NCBI GenBank assembly: GCA_003194525.1
Contig: NBIV01000047.1
Span: 248,001-312,000 of the forward strand
DNA: 64,000 nt
Source of the DNA: Gracilariopsis chorda
Taxonomy: Eukaryota > Rhodophyta > Florideophyceae > Gracilariales > Gracilariaceae
Reading direction: 5' to 3'
The position numbers and the translations under genes are program-made. Each line of letters opens with the position of its first letter. Position 1 is the stretch's first letter. Shown piece by piece: positions 1-9,077 of this stretch. The notes under the pieces were generated by a model, which had not been told where the DNA came from, ran no database searches, and worked only from the letters and a program-made list of their open reading frames with translations.

Positions 1-12
1 TACTTGGGAGAT

Positions 13-1041
13 ATGATGCCGGACACCCCAGTACAACATCATCACGACATGTCGTCTGCTCAAGTGCTACTAGTTGAACTAAAGGCTGGTGATCGGCTGA
101 TGGCAGGAATTTCAGGTTCCGAACACAAAGGTATAGAGGCTGCGGAGCAATCGCTTGACATAGGCTCATTGGATTCTGGTGCGGCTGCCACAGATATATC
201 AAGTGGATTGGACAGCTTTTGCGCATCTCATCAGTCTGATGCTGGTTCGGGTAACGGACATCATCAGAGTCAGCACCTGGTGGGTATTTTCGGAGCAAAG
301 AAGACGGAAAATACAGAAGATGACTATCATGTTAATCAGGAGGCAATTCGTCAGTTTCGAAATATGATTCCATTTCACGCTCCTCCTTTCTCTCGCACCT
401 TGTTCGAGGCCGGGAAACGTGAAGATGAAGAGTATTACACCAAATGTGAAGATGGAGATGAACAGGACTGTGATGAAGATGATGAGGGAGCGGATGCACA
501 TAGTATCAATACCAACAGTGAGATGAGGCTACCCTTCGACCGCAGTAACATGTCTATGAGCAGCCCGGGTATTGAAAGTCATCCAGACTTGTACGAAAAC
601 ATTGACCCTCTCCTTCGAGCAAAAGTCGATGCTCTGGCAAGAAAGATATCTGGAATGCCGAGACGAAAACTACGAGAATGTCTAGCACAGCGCGTGACAA
701 TTGAGGACGTCGAACCGCTGATGGTTTTGAACCGGGACGAACTGGCGGGCATGTTGGGACTGGGTGTAACTACATGGAAAATGTTTGTGCATAATTCGCT
801 AGGAGTGCCAAGATGGCCTGCGCGTGCTCTCAAATCGCAAGTGGTGAAGGAAAATAAACTGCTTCAGAGGCTGAAGGAGGCGGAGATGCGCGGAGATGCA
901 GATGCGATGCACCGACTGAGGACTGAACATTCTCGAGTTGTTCAGAGCCACATGAAGCGACGGAAGATGTTCCGATTAGAGGCGAAGCAAAGGTTGCAAA
1001 AGCCTGGTTTCAAGAAGAGACGGGGACTGTATCGTTGTTAG
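13..1041 (+). CDS. RWP-RK domain transcription factor (5' end possibly outside window)
   Basis: The frame is open from base 1, so the gene may begin upstream; the first ATG is at 13 and gives 342 aa. The N-terminal half is polar and probably disordered, with a strongly acidic stretch around residues 138-163. An RWP-RK-like DNA-binding module lies at about residues 205-275. It has the family pattern of a helix carrying LNRDELAGMLGLG, then TTWKMF, then RWPARAL at residues 267-273; the last part departs from the canonical RWPxRK by having Ala-Leu where Lys is usual. A basic, probably coiled-coil tail follows (residues 275-342). RWP-RK proteins of green and red algae are nuclear regulators of nitrogen response or gamete differentiation. 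Which role applies here cannot be told from sequence. The domain call is good; the true start is uncertain. Confidence 0.75.
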   Translation: MMPDTPVQHHHDMSSAQVLLVELKAGDRLMAGISGSEHKGIEAAEQSLDIGSLDSGAAATDISSGLDSFCASHQSDAGSGNGHHQSQHLVGIFGAKKTENTEDDYHVNQEAIRQFRNMIPFHAPPFSRTLFEAGKREDEEYYTKCEDGDEQDCDEDDEGADAHSINTNSEMRLPFDRSNMSMSSPGIESHPDLYENIDPLLRAKVDALARKISGMPRRKLRECLAQRVTIEDVEPLMVLNRDELAGMLGLGVTTWKMFVHNSLGVPRWPARALKSQVVKENKLLQRLKEAEMRGDADAMHRLRTEHSRVVQSHMKRRKMFRLEAKQRLQKPGFKKRRGLYRC

Positions 1042-2225
1042 AGGGGGGGCATACAATTCTGGAAATCAATTGGTAGAGTGCGGAGCAACGTAGTGATAAA
1101 GCTGGAGCGGTTGTTTTGTTTCCAACTGTAAAGAGGTTTCAAAGACAAAACTGATATGGAAGGGTTCACATTGTGGGGCCTTGTTAGAATAGACTCCAGA
1201 GTACAATGGATGACGACGCGTTGTGTATTCAGAAGCCGTCGATATCGCTGTAGTCACTAATAGATACGATATGAATACGGGTCCGGCATTCTGAGCTGTT
1301 CCTGAACTGTACGTTTCTGGGAGAATGTTAATTGCATAGAATTATATCGAAAGGCACGGATATGTTGTGCTGACGCTGTGGCTCAATGTCTAAAGAACGG
1401 ACCAGGGCGCGCGCGTGTTTTCGATTGAATTCGGTTAGGTCAAGTTTAGAATGTGCGTCATCAACACGAAAGAAACGCACGAGCTCCTTATGGCAAGTGC
1501 AAGGGTACAAACCGATCCGCATTCTCGAGGTGTACACGTCTTCCTTCCGCCAACGAGGGAAGCGAAATGGACAGGCGATTGGGTCTCTCACGGAAACCAA
1601 CAACCCTTCAACAAGTGCAAGCACCGTACTGCATTGGGGAAGTGGTAAGGTGGTGGGCGTATTTTCGGAATTAGCGTTTCTGGAATGCACTCAAGACAAC
1701 TAGCACTTGCAGAACCAGGATGGACGCTTTTTTCATTTTTGTACCTGTTGTAAATGCATTTGAAGGCACAACTGTGCCCAAGGTCAACTACTCACGCGAT
1801 TGCAAGTTGAGTCGTTCTTCAGTGATAACTTTGCGTCATTCTTCAAAGGTACAGGGCTTGAAGGCTATCTACGGGCTGCTGCGTTGCTCCGCGTGAGGCA
1901 GTTCGGTCAGTGCGCAAATGTGCGCCCTCTTTACTGTACCCTTGTACCGTTGGTACCTTTTGCCGTTGGTAAAACTACGACGTGTCACACGCTAGAGTTA
2001 CCAAGCTCATGATTACAGTAACGATCGTGTTGGAGTTGTAAGAGCTAAGGGTTACCGTAAAGGTTACCGCTACCGTCGTATCATATACTTTAGTTGGAAA
2101 TGAAAAATATATGACCTCTGTGGTAAACTACAGTAGGCTACAGACTTCGCAGAGGCTTGAGTTCTTCCCTCGCACGGATCATCTCCAGCAAGCGAGAACC
2201 CAAGGGCGCATCTCTGTCGACAAGA
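1042..2225. other. Intergenic region containing one short mobile element
   Basis: This 1.2-kb gap between the RWP-RK gene and EIF1AD has overlapping short ORFs on both strands (about 1328-1703), but none has recognisable domains. It holds copy 1 of a short dispersed repeat at 1504-1611. Shortly before the EIF1AD gene there are several close variants of GGTTACCG/CGTTGGTA (around 1947-1970 and 2050-2070), which could be regulatory; no function is shown. Confidence 0.5.
1504..1611. mobile_element. Short dispersed element, copy 1, with 10-bp target-site duplication
   Basis: About 105 bp here match 8269-8373 in the same orientation at roughly 92% identity (8 mismatches counted by eye). The match stops abruptly at both ends. 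At exactly those ends lies a direct repeat, CAAGTGCAAG, at 1494-1503 and 1612-1621, which is not shared with the other copy. That is the signature of a target-site duplication. The element has no ORF of note. It contains a small hairpin (CTTCC...GGAAG around 1539-1561). No polymerase III box or poly-A tail could be recognised, so the class is unknown. Confidence 0.7.
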
Positions 2226-2750
2226 ATGACAACGCCCGGAAACCGCCGCCGACGCACGCAGCTTCTGTCCGAGCTCCCCGCGCTCAAGCCCGGCCAACAG
2301 GTGGCGCAAATAACGCGCGCGCTCGGCGAAAACACGTACGAAGTGCGTCTGGAAGGCGGCCATCTGCAACTGGTCCGCCTGCCAAAGCGTCTGCGAGACG
2401 TGGCGTACATCCGTCGCGACTCCTTCGTCTTCGTCCGCGAGCACGCCGAAGCGCGCGGGCGCGTTGTGGGCGACATTGAGTTGGTCGTCCTGCCCGCCTT
2501 TCTGCCCGCGCTTCGCAAGGAGCACTTCTGGCCCGCCGCGTTCCACCCGCACCGTTTGAAGCGCGATGAGCACGACGTGCCCGTGCATGACTCGTCGGAT
2601 AGCGCGGAGGAGGATGACTGGCAACTGGGGCAAGGCAATCCGAATAGGCGCATGTTGAGTCACATGGCCTCCTCCGACGAAGAGCTTTCATCTGATGAGG
2701 AGCACAGTGAAGATGACGATGACCGACAGCCCACCGCACACTCGCATTAA
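2226..2750 (+). CDS. EIF1AD: EIF1AD-like protein (eIF1A domain, S1/OB fold)
   Basis: 174 aa from the ATG at 2226; the frame is open for 23 more codons upstream but without an ATG. The N-terminal basic segment (GNRRRR) leads into an OB-fold of the eIF1A type at about residues 15-95, with the pattern of binding a nucleic acid and returning a short basic strand (LVRLPKRLRD). The signature that points to EIF1AD rather than eIF1A itself is LRKEHFWPAAF near residue 100, matching LQKEGFWPEAF in the animal protein. An acidic Ser/Asp/Glu tail with NPNRR follows, also typical of EIF1AD. The animal protein is nuclear and its molecular role is poorly defined. The gene converges on Mfd with 109 bp between the stops. 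Confidence 0.85.
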   Translation: MTTPGNRRRRTQLLSELPALKPGQQVAQITRALGENTYEVRLEGGHLQLVRLPKRLRDVAYIRRDSFVFVREHAEARGRVVGDIELVVLPAFLPALRKEHFWPAAFHPHRLKRDEHDVPVHDSSDSAEEDDWQLGQGNPNRRMLSHMASSDEELSSDEEHSEDDDDRQPTAHSH

Positions 2751-2859
2751 TCTTGTGTGGCCCATCTCGTCCTCCACAACACAGAATCGAGTACAAGCAA
2801 CGCGCAGCATCGCACCGCGCCAGACCACTGCCGGTTTACGTATGTACAAACATAGTTCT

Positions 2860-5193
2860 TTACTCCAACACATCATACAAAGCGTCAATAAGCTTATGAC
2901 TCTGCGAGTCATTTTCGCCATCCCCCCCACGTCGCGGCCAACTCTTTGCCGCCTTGGTCAAACCCTTCAACAAGCTACGCAACTTGCCCAACTGCACATC
3001 GCCACTACAGATGCCAAGTCCCCTCACCACAACCCTTTCCTCCAGCACCAAGTGCTCCAGTCTGGACCGCGCCTGTTTATCTTCAATAAACGCCATCAGC
3101 GACTTGAACGCCTCCTCCTCCAACGCCCATTCCAGGATCACATGCTGTCTCTCCGACACGACGCGTCGAATGCCCAGTTCCTTTGCAAACATTTTCAGCT
3201 CCAGCACAGAGATGTGCCGGATGGTCGAGCCGGGTAACGTGCCGTAGCGCGCCCGCATCTTGTTGGCAACATACAGCAACTCCTTGCCGGTCTTCGCCGC
3301 AGACAAGGCAGTATACGCGGCCATTTTCTCGTCAACGTCCGGAACAAACTCTTCCGGAATCAACGACGACACCGGCAAGAACACTTCCACCGTATCAGTA
3401 ACAGGCAACGACAGCGGGATAGGCTGACCAGTGCGGATATGCTCCAATTCCTCGGCCAGCATTCTGGCGTACTCCGTAGCTTCCACGGAATGGTTTCCAT
3501 GTTGCTCCACGCCAAGTACGGTTCCAACCCCCCTCATCTCCATGTCCTTTTGGGCGATGCGAAAGCCGGAACCCAACTCATTAAACTGTTCCAAAGTCCT
3601 GAGTCGTTGCACAGCCTGCATACAGCGCCCTCCACTAGACTCGGAGTACAAAAACCACGCATACGCCTGACGATCACTTCGCCCCACTCTACCACGCAAC
3701 TGATGCAGTTGCGCCAGCCCAAAGCGCGTGGCATCATGAACAATGATAGTATTGACATGCGGCATGTTAATGCCGTTCTCTATAATAGTGGTACACACAA
3801 GCATGTCATACTTGCCCGTGACAAAATGCCAAATGCGCTGTTCAAGCCCCGACGTCTGACCGTGTGCCACAAGAATGCGCAAGTTGGGAAACATGTCACG
3901 CAGCCAGTCCGCAGTGGTGTCAATGCCATCGATGCGCGGGACGACGAAAAAAATCTGGCCGCCACGACTGATTTCGGCCGAAATGGCGCGACGAACCACG
4001 CCCGCTCCCTTGGGATAAACGTAAGTAGCAATCGGTTTTCTTCCCTCGGGCGCCTCTCTTAGTATGGACGCGTCCCTCAGGCCGTTGAGTGTAAGATGCA
4101 AAGTTCGCGGTATGGGAGTGGCGGACAAGAACAGAGTGTCAATGCCATGGTATCGAGATCGAATCTTCTCCTTTTGGTTGACGCCAAAGCGATGCTCCTC
4201 GTCGACAATGAGAAGGCCAATGTGCGCAAACGATATGGTATCACTCAGCAACATGTGGGTTCCAATTGCAATACGACACACCCCCTGCTCAACTGCAGCG
4301 CGAGCGTCAGTGATAGTACGCTTCGGCATAAAGCGGGTCATGCACGCAATGTGGTACTGCGGGTAATGGGGTAGGAAGCGCTGCTTGAAAGTTTCATAAT
4401 GCTGATGTGCCAAGATGGTAGTAGGAGCCAGAACGGCCACCTGTTTACCGGCGCTCAAGGCTCGAAACGCGGCGCGAATGGCCACCTCTGTCTTTCCGAA
4501 GCCAACATCGCCGCACAAGAGGCGGTCCATTGGGATGTGACGGTCACTGAGATCACTCAACACCTGCTGCACGGCGAGGTGTTGGTCGTTGGTGAGGGTG
4601 AATGGACAGGCGTCGAAAAAGAGTTGCTCGGCGTGTTGATCGACTGGAAACGGGTGTCGTGTGACGTGGTGACGAGAGGCGTACAAATGATGCAAGTTGA
4701 CGAGCTGACGACGAATGTGGTCGCGCGCTCGGCGACGCGCCAAGTAGCGCGCTTTACTGGACCTTGCTTTGCGGCGACGTTGCAATAAATCGGGCTGCAT
4801 GTTGTCTAAACGGCGAACTTGGGCGGCGTCGTCGGTGGAAAGGGTGCGGAGCATCTCGAGTTGACTGAGCGGTACGTACAACTCGCCGTCCCTGTAGGAA
4901 ACGACGGCATACTCTTGCGGGGCGCCGGCAGCGCTGTTGGCGCGTTCGAGGCCGATGAAGCGGCCGATGCCGTGGCGGGCGTGAAGCACGAGAGCGTCCT
5001 GACGCAAGGTGAGCATGGGGGAGGACGGGAAAGCGGGGGGGGAAGAGGGTGGTTTGGGGGGAGGCGATTGAGGGGCACAGGGACAGGCTGCGGCGGAGGG
5101 GGGGGGAGTTTGGGTTGGAGTTGAGAATACCGGCCAGATCGGCGGTGCTGAGGGACTCGGCGGCGAGCTGTCGGCGGCGCTGATCGTCGCCAT
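2860..5193 (-). CDS. mfd: Transcription-repair coupling factor, plant-type short Mfd (probably plastid)
   Basis: A superfamily 2 DNA translocase that in bacteria removes stalled RNA polymerase and recruits UvrA. From the ATG at 5193 it has 777 aa. Visible in order: a CarD-like RNA polymerase interaction domain (HARHGIGRFIGLE) near residue 65; Walker A GDVGFGKTE at about 228; DEEH box at 331-334; FLSATPIPRT; the motif VI region QLRGRVGRSDRQAYAWF; then a TRCF C-terminal domain. The UvrB-like N-terminal module of bacterial Mfd is absent, as in plants. The N-terminus is uncertain: in another frame an ATG at 5351 opens a Ser/Pro/Ala/Arg-rich stretch that looks like a plastid transit peptide. Joining it to this frame needs a one-base shift, and the intervening DNA is full of G homopolymers. 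An assembly indel or a missed exon is likely. Plastid location is inferred. Confidence 0.92.
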   Translation of the reverse strand: MATISAADSSPPSPSAPPIWPVFSTPTQTPPPSAAACPCAPQSPPPKPPSSPPAFPSSPMLTLRQDALVLHARHGIGRFIGLERANSAAGAPQEYAVVSYRDGELYVPLSQLEMLRTLSTDDAAQVRRLDNMQPDLLQRRRKARSSKARYLARRRARDHIRRQLVNLHHLYASRHHVTRHPFPVDQHAEQLFFDACPFTLTNDQHLAVQQVLSDLSDRHIPMDRLLCGDVGFGKTEVAIRAAFRALSAGKQVAVLAPTTILAHQHYETFKQRFLPHYPQYHIACMTRFMPKRTITDARAAVEQGVCRIAIGTHMLLSDTISFAHIGLLIVDEEHRFGVNQKEKIRSRYHGIDTLFLSATPIPRTLHLTLNGLRDASILREAPEGRKPIATYVYPKGAGVVRRAISAEISRGGQIFFVVPRIDGIDTTADWLRDMFPNLRILVAHGQTSGLEQRIWHFVTGKYDMLVCTTIIENGINMPHVNTIIVHDATRFGLAQLHQLRGRVGRSDRQAYAWFLYSESSGGRCMQAVQRLRTLEQFNELGSGFRIAQKDMEMRGVGTVLGVEQHGNHSVEATEYARMLAEELEHIRTGQPIPLSLPVTDTVEVFLPVSSLIPEEFVPDVDEKMAAYTALSAAKTGKELLYVANKMRARYGTLPGSTIRHISVLELKMFAKELGIRRVVSERQHVILEWALEEEAFKSLMAFIEDKQARSRLEHLVLEERVVVRGLGICSGDVQLGKLRSLLKGLTKAAKSWPRRGGDGENDSQSHKLIDALYDVLE

Positions 5194-5362
5194 CGTTGTG
5201 GGGGGGGGGTCGATGGTCGGCGCGCTTGGCGGCCAGACGGCGCTGGGCGACGGAGGGGGGGGTTGGCGGGGGGGGGCGGCATCGCTGGGCACGAAGAGGG
5301 GGTGAGCGCAGGCGCGGGGGGGAGAGGGGAGGGGGAGGGGACGAACGCCATGGGGGGTGTGT

Positions 5363-5387
5363 GGGGGCTGGGGGCTGGGGGCTGGGG
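5363..5387 (+). promoter_or_regulatory. G-quadruplex-prone G-run cluster upstream of Mfd
   Basis: Four consecutive runs of 4-5 G separated only by CT dinucleotides form a textbook intramolecular G-quadruplex pattern. A 14-G homopolymer follows at 5396-5409. The cluster lies upstream of the Mfd start, with the G-rich strand opposite to the Mfd coding strand. Whether it regulates anything is inference; it is also a plausible source of assembly error. Confidence 0.6.
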
Positions 5388-5436
5388 TTGGCGACGGGGG
5401 GGGGGGGGGCGAGGTGGCGCTATTTTAGCAAAAAGG

Positions 5437-6405
5437 TCACGCCCAGTCGCCCTGGATGGCGCGGTACTCGGAGTGCGCGCGCTTGAGCGCGGCGCTGTCG
5501 GCGAGGCGCTGCGCGCGCGCGTGCGCCAGACGGCGCTGCACGCGCGAGCGCGCCTCGCGGATGAGCAGCGCCTGCGCGGCCAGGTGGCGCTTGGTGCGCG
5601 TCTTGAGGCGCTGCGGCAGCGCCAGCTGCCGCTTGGCCACCACCAGCTGCAGCTTGAGGCGCTCCACGCTGTCCGACGCCTCCGCCGCTGACAGCTTGGC
5701 CTGCACCAGCAGCCGCTCCTTCTCGCCCACCTCGCCCGCCTTGGCGCGCCCCCCCGCCGCCGCGCGCGCCGCCAGCACCGCGCACCGCGCGCGCACCGCC
5801 TCGTGCGCGCGCAGCGACGCGCGCATCTCGCCCTCGATCGCCGACAGCGTCCGCCGCGTCAGCCCCTCCACCACGCCCAGCTCCACGAACCCGCCGTGCG
5901 CCGACTGCAGCGCCGACATCTGCGCGTCCAGCAGCTGCCACAGCGGCCGCCCAGCCGCCGCGCCCGCCGCCGCCGCCGCCGCCGGCGCCGCCGCCGCCGC
6001 GCTGTGCTTCATTACGGCGCGCGAGATCGGCTTGCGGATGGCGGCGTAGAACGTTTGCGACGCGCGCGAGAGAAACGACGCGCGCGGCGCCGGCGGCGGC
6101 GGCGCGGGCGCGGGCGCGCTTGCGCGCTGCGGCTGCGGGGGGGAGCACGCGGGCGACGGCTCAGTGCGCACCGACAGTTGCTCCGAGTCAAACAGCGACG
6201 AGTGCGAATGCGTGGCTGAGGACGGCGTGGGCGGCGCGGAGGAATCGTCGTCCAGCTCGTGGTCCAGCTGCTGCACGCGCGGCGAGGAGGCGTCCAGAAT
6301 GGTGTCGATTGGAATCGGGCGAAGCGGCGTGCGCGGCGGCGTTGTGTATAGCGAACTTGTGCTTGTGGACGAGGGCGACGGAGGCGCCGCGGACAAGTTT
6401 GTCAT
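5437..6405 (-). CDS. Coiled-coil protein of unknown function, very GC-rich
   Basis: 322 aa from an ATG at 6405. I do not recognise the family. The first 130 residues are Ser/Pro/Thr-rich and likely disordered; residues about 135-155 are an alanine run with AAAAAAGAAA-type repeats. From about 155 to the end the protein is predicted helical, with many Ala, Arg and Leu and a heptad-like spacing (LWQLLDAQMSALQSAHGG, then ERLKLQLVVAKRQLALPQRL), suggesting an elongated coiled coil, perhaps BAR-like. There is no signal peptide or membrane segment. The gene sits in the GC-richest part of the window, and several other frames are open simply because stop codons are scarce. This frame is preferred because it has an ATG, an ordinary domain layout and the most natural residue composition. 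It is divergent from the DUF2039 gene, sharing a 269-bp spacer. Confidence 0.65.
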   Translation of the reverse strand: MTNLSAAPPSPSSTSTSSLYTTPPRTPLRPIPIDTILDASSPRVQQLDHELDDDSSAPPTPSSATHSHSSLFDSEQLSVRTEPSPACSPPQPQRASAPAPAPPPPAPRASFLSRASQTFYAAIRKPISRAVMKHSAAAAAPAAAAAAGAAAGRPLWQLLDAQMSALQSAHGGFVELGVVEGLTRRTLSAIEGEMRASLRAHEAVRARCAVLAARAAAGGRAKAGEVGEKERLLVQAKLSAAEASDSVERLKLQLVVAKRQLALPQRLKTRTKRHLAAQALLIREARSRVQRRLAHARAQRLADSAALKRAHSEYRAIQGDWA

Positions 6406-6426
6406 TTTGGTCGCCGTCGGGAAGCG

Positions 6427-6456
6427 CTGATGCTGATGCTGATGCTGATGCTGATG
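6427..6456. repeat. (CTGATG)5 microsatellite
   Basis: Five exact hexamer copies followed by degenerate CTTGTG/CTGGTG units, lying 21 bp upstream of the start of the minus-strand coiled-coil gene, so probably in its 5' leader. Confidence 0.9.
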
Positions 6457-6674
6457 CTTGTGCTGGTGCTGACGGTGGTGGCGCTGCGCGCGCTGGTGGC
6501 GCTGGCACCTCTTCGGAGCACGGCGTTTGAAGTTTTAAGATACTGTAGTCTACATAACCCTTCAAGTTAAAAAGGCTTTAACCGTTACACGTATAGCCGT
6601 TCACCGTCGCCCATCTTGCCCGCGTCACCACGTCCGACGCGCCGCCCACCACGAAGAGAGCCCCCCCCCCCCCC

Positions 6675-7306
6675 ATGAGTACGTCAAGCGGCCCCAAACG
6701 CCGCGCCCAACGCCACCAGAACGCATTCGCCTTCCGCCACAACAACAACTCCAAGCTCTCCAACAAGATCCAACAAACAGTGTCAACGCACAACTTGTGC
6801 GCCTCGTGCGCCCGCAAGATCGAATGGCGCGTGCGCTTCCGCAAGTACAAGCCCTTGTCCGCCCGAAGAGCTGCAACAAGTGCCGCCTCAAGACTGTGCG
6901 CGCCGCGTACCGCACCGTGTGCACCGCGTGCGCCGCGCCGACGCGCCTGTGTGAAATGTGCGCCAACAACAACCCCGCGCCGCTCCGCGCGGAGCCGCAT
7001 CCCCGCTTCGACCACCCCGCGCATGTCATGCGCTTTGTTGACACGCTTTCGGAACGCCACAGACGCACCGTGCTTCGTTTGATCCATCGCGGCGTCCCGC
7101 TGACGCAGGCTATGAGTAACATTGGCGTCACCGTTGCACACAATTTACCACCACCGGCTGCACCACCGCCTTCACCACCGCCTTCACCACGTGCTTCGTC
7201 GCAACAGCAACCCGTGCAGCACCAATACGCCAATCACCACGGCCACACCCCACATGAAGCCGAACAACCATCGGCGTCTCATACACAAGCAACCGCTACA
7301 AGCTGA
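6675..7306 (+). CDS. C9orf85/DUF2039-family zinc protein with a one-base frame break
   Basis: The ATG at 6675 opens a frame reading QRHQNAFAF, then LCASCARKIEWRVRFRKYKPLS, matching the conserved start of the eukaryotic C9orf85/DUF2039 family (QKHQNTFSF, then C-x2-C, then EWRVKYSKYKPLS). At about 6857-6863 the match moves to the next frame: RPKSCNKCRLKTV, then VCTACA and LCEMC, which supply the remaining Cys pairs, and continues to a stop at 7304-7306. The two halves fit without gap apart from one missing base. Codon structure and all paired cysteines are kept on both sides, so an assembly or sequencing indel is more likely than a dead gene. The C-terminal 70 residues (Pro-rich, then His/Gln-rich) are an extension beyond the usual family length of about 110-180 aa. 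Family function is unknown. A run of 14 C directly precedes the ATG. Confidence 0.75.
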
Positions 7307-9077
7307 GTACTACCAACTAGTAAAATTACAACTGCTCATACAGTACCACAAAAGTGTCTATCCCACAAAACACCCGTACAAGCTTCATGCTATACTACCC
7401 CCCCGCGTTCAACTCACCTCATCTTTTTTGTTTCTCCGTCTCTATCATATCGTTGTCAACGCCCCTCTGTCTGCTTCAATCCGCCACTACTTTTGATCAG
7501 CCCCTGTACCACCGCACTGTACGTAATACGTACTACGTATCGGTGCATCACGTAGCAAACTGCCTACCCTTGCTATCTGTCGGCGAGTACAAGCGTTTCA
7601 TGTCCTTGTGGATACAGTGCTGCATCAAAATCGTCCTATCCACGCTGCACGTCCTGACTGCGTCCTGTCCGCCGCTTTGTTCAGTCTCTGCACGTGTGCC
7701 TGCCCGAAAAAGAGCATTGCATTCATTCACACCATCAATATCTTACCAGACACACCTTCGATACCTTCTGCTTCACATCATGCTCGCTCACTCACTCTCA
7801 TACCTGCGCCTCCTGCTCTTTCGATACAAGCGCAACGCTTTTACCCGCTGTACACCAACTTTATCGTCATCATCTTTCCTTCTTAAACTTGTACAAAAAC
7901 AACCCCCCATCTTATCACACATACAGTATCGTCAAAACATCATCGCGCGGGACACTTGTATCTATCCATTAACCAAAGCCTTGCGTCCCGTATCACTCAT
8001 GTTGCTGAACTACTTCACAACGTCACATGATGCTAATCGATACCGTCGATACCGCACCCAAGCTCCATTTTTCGGAAGCACCTCTCAACCACTTTTGGAT
8101 AAAGTGCAATGTACGAGAGGTACTGACCGCTTGTGTGCTCGTATCGAAGAACAACACAACATCAAACCAAGCGCCAACTTTACCCCGTCACCTCCGCACA
8201 TTCACGAGTACTTTGCCAAAAGTACCAATACATAGCTCTATCCTCATATCGGAATCAAACCCTTTTTTGGGTACAAGCCGATCCGCCTTCACGAGCTGTA
8301 CCCGTCTTCCTTCCGCCAACGAGGGAAGCGAACTGGACAGGCGATTGGGTCTCTCACGGACACCAACAACCTTGTTTTCAAACCCTTTTTGTGCTCGCGC
8401 CCCGCGCACACAAACAAACAAAACCTCATCTGTTTTCACTGCGCTCTGTTTCGTACACAGAATGCCGCCCTGCACTGAACCCATGCACCGCCACGCCTAT
8501 GTCTACCCACCAACTTTTGACTCCGTAGGGGCTAGAAACTTACTGTACTTGTTCACGTCTCAAGCATCTTGTCCGCAACATGTTGCAAAATTATCATGAC
8601 GATCATGTGATACACCCTGATACACCTGCGTTACGAAGGGTGCAGTCAGAACCAAACATTCGCAGCAGGGGGTTTGAACACGTACTCCTCCGGGAGTCGT
8701 TCCCCTGCTTCTAACGATAAAATAAGCGCTTTCCTTCATTCGTTCTTTCGCTTGCGCATCTTCCAGGCATCAACGGTTGTTGTTGTCATCAGCTCTTTCC
8801 CCACGCTCCAAAATAGGAGTGATGTGCATGTAATGTTCGGTTGCCCCCAGACCGTTCAGATTTGGTAGCCTTCTGGAGCAACGAAGCAAAGCAGACACAA
8901 GTTCTTTCTCTGCACCACACAGAACCCCTTGTTGAAGGCTAGCGCTAGCCTCGGGTAGTTAAAAAAAAAAGAAAAACGCGCCTCGCTTTCCTTTTTCGTA
9001 AGCTTTTTTGGCAAGAAGCTGCTACTAAAATCTAGCCGATGCCTCCCTCCTGACGATGGCATCCCCATCGCCCCATC
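7307..9077. other. Intergenic region, pyrimidine-rich, one short mobile element
   Basis: This 1.8-kb gap is C/T-rich and G-poor on the plus strand, so long ORFs arise in several overlapping frames (the longest 293 codons, 7354-8235) without recognisable domains; I do not call a gene. Copy 2 of the short dispersed element lies at 8268-8377. The last 400 bp before cycloartenol synthase contain an A-run (8961-8973) and no recognised element. Confidence 0.5.
8268..8377. mobile_element. Short dispersed element, copy 2, with 13-bp target-site duplication
   Basis: This is the second copy of the repeat at 1504-1611, in the same orientation. It is flanked exactly by TCAAACCCTTTTT at 8255-8267 and again at 8378-8390, a 13-bp perfect direct repeat absent from copy 1. 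The independent flanking duplications in both copies argue for two separate insertions rather than a segmental duplication. The lengths (10 and 13 bp) fit target-primed reverse transcription better than most cut-and-paste transposases. Confidence 0.72.

Noticed and set aside
1504-1611. The short element as an introner (intron-generating transposon)
   Set aside because: A GTAC start is present and copy 1 could end in AG through its target duplication, but copy 2 has no AG at the equivalent end and neither copy lies in a gene.
1328-1703. Overlapping ORFs of 105-120 codons on both strands
   Set aside because: No domain or family. They run through copy 1 of the short mobile element, and the part shared with copy 2 falls in unrelated ORF contexts.
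2138-2653. Minus-strand ORFs across EIF1AD
   Set aside because: Antisense shadows of the well-supported EIF1AD frame.
5420-6148. 242-codon minus-strand ORF overlapping the coiled-coil gene
   Set aside because: Ala/Gly/Arg-only composition typical of a wrong frame in GC-rich coding DNA; the frame at 5437-6405 has the better composition and an ATG.
7354-8235. 293-codon plus-strand ORF
   Set aside because: The region is G-poor on this strand, so stop codons are rare and several overlapping frames are open at once. The peptide is Ser/Leu/His-rich without domains, and a mobile element starts just after it.
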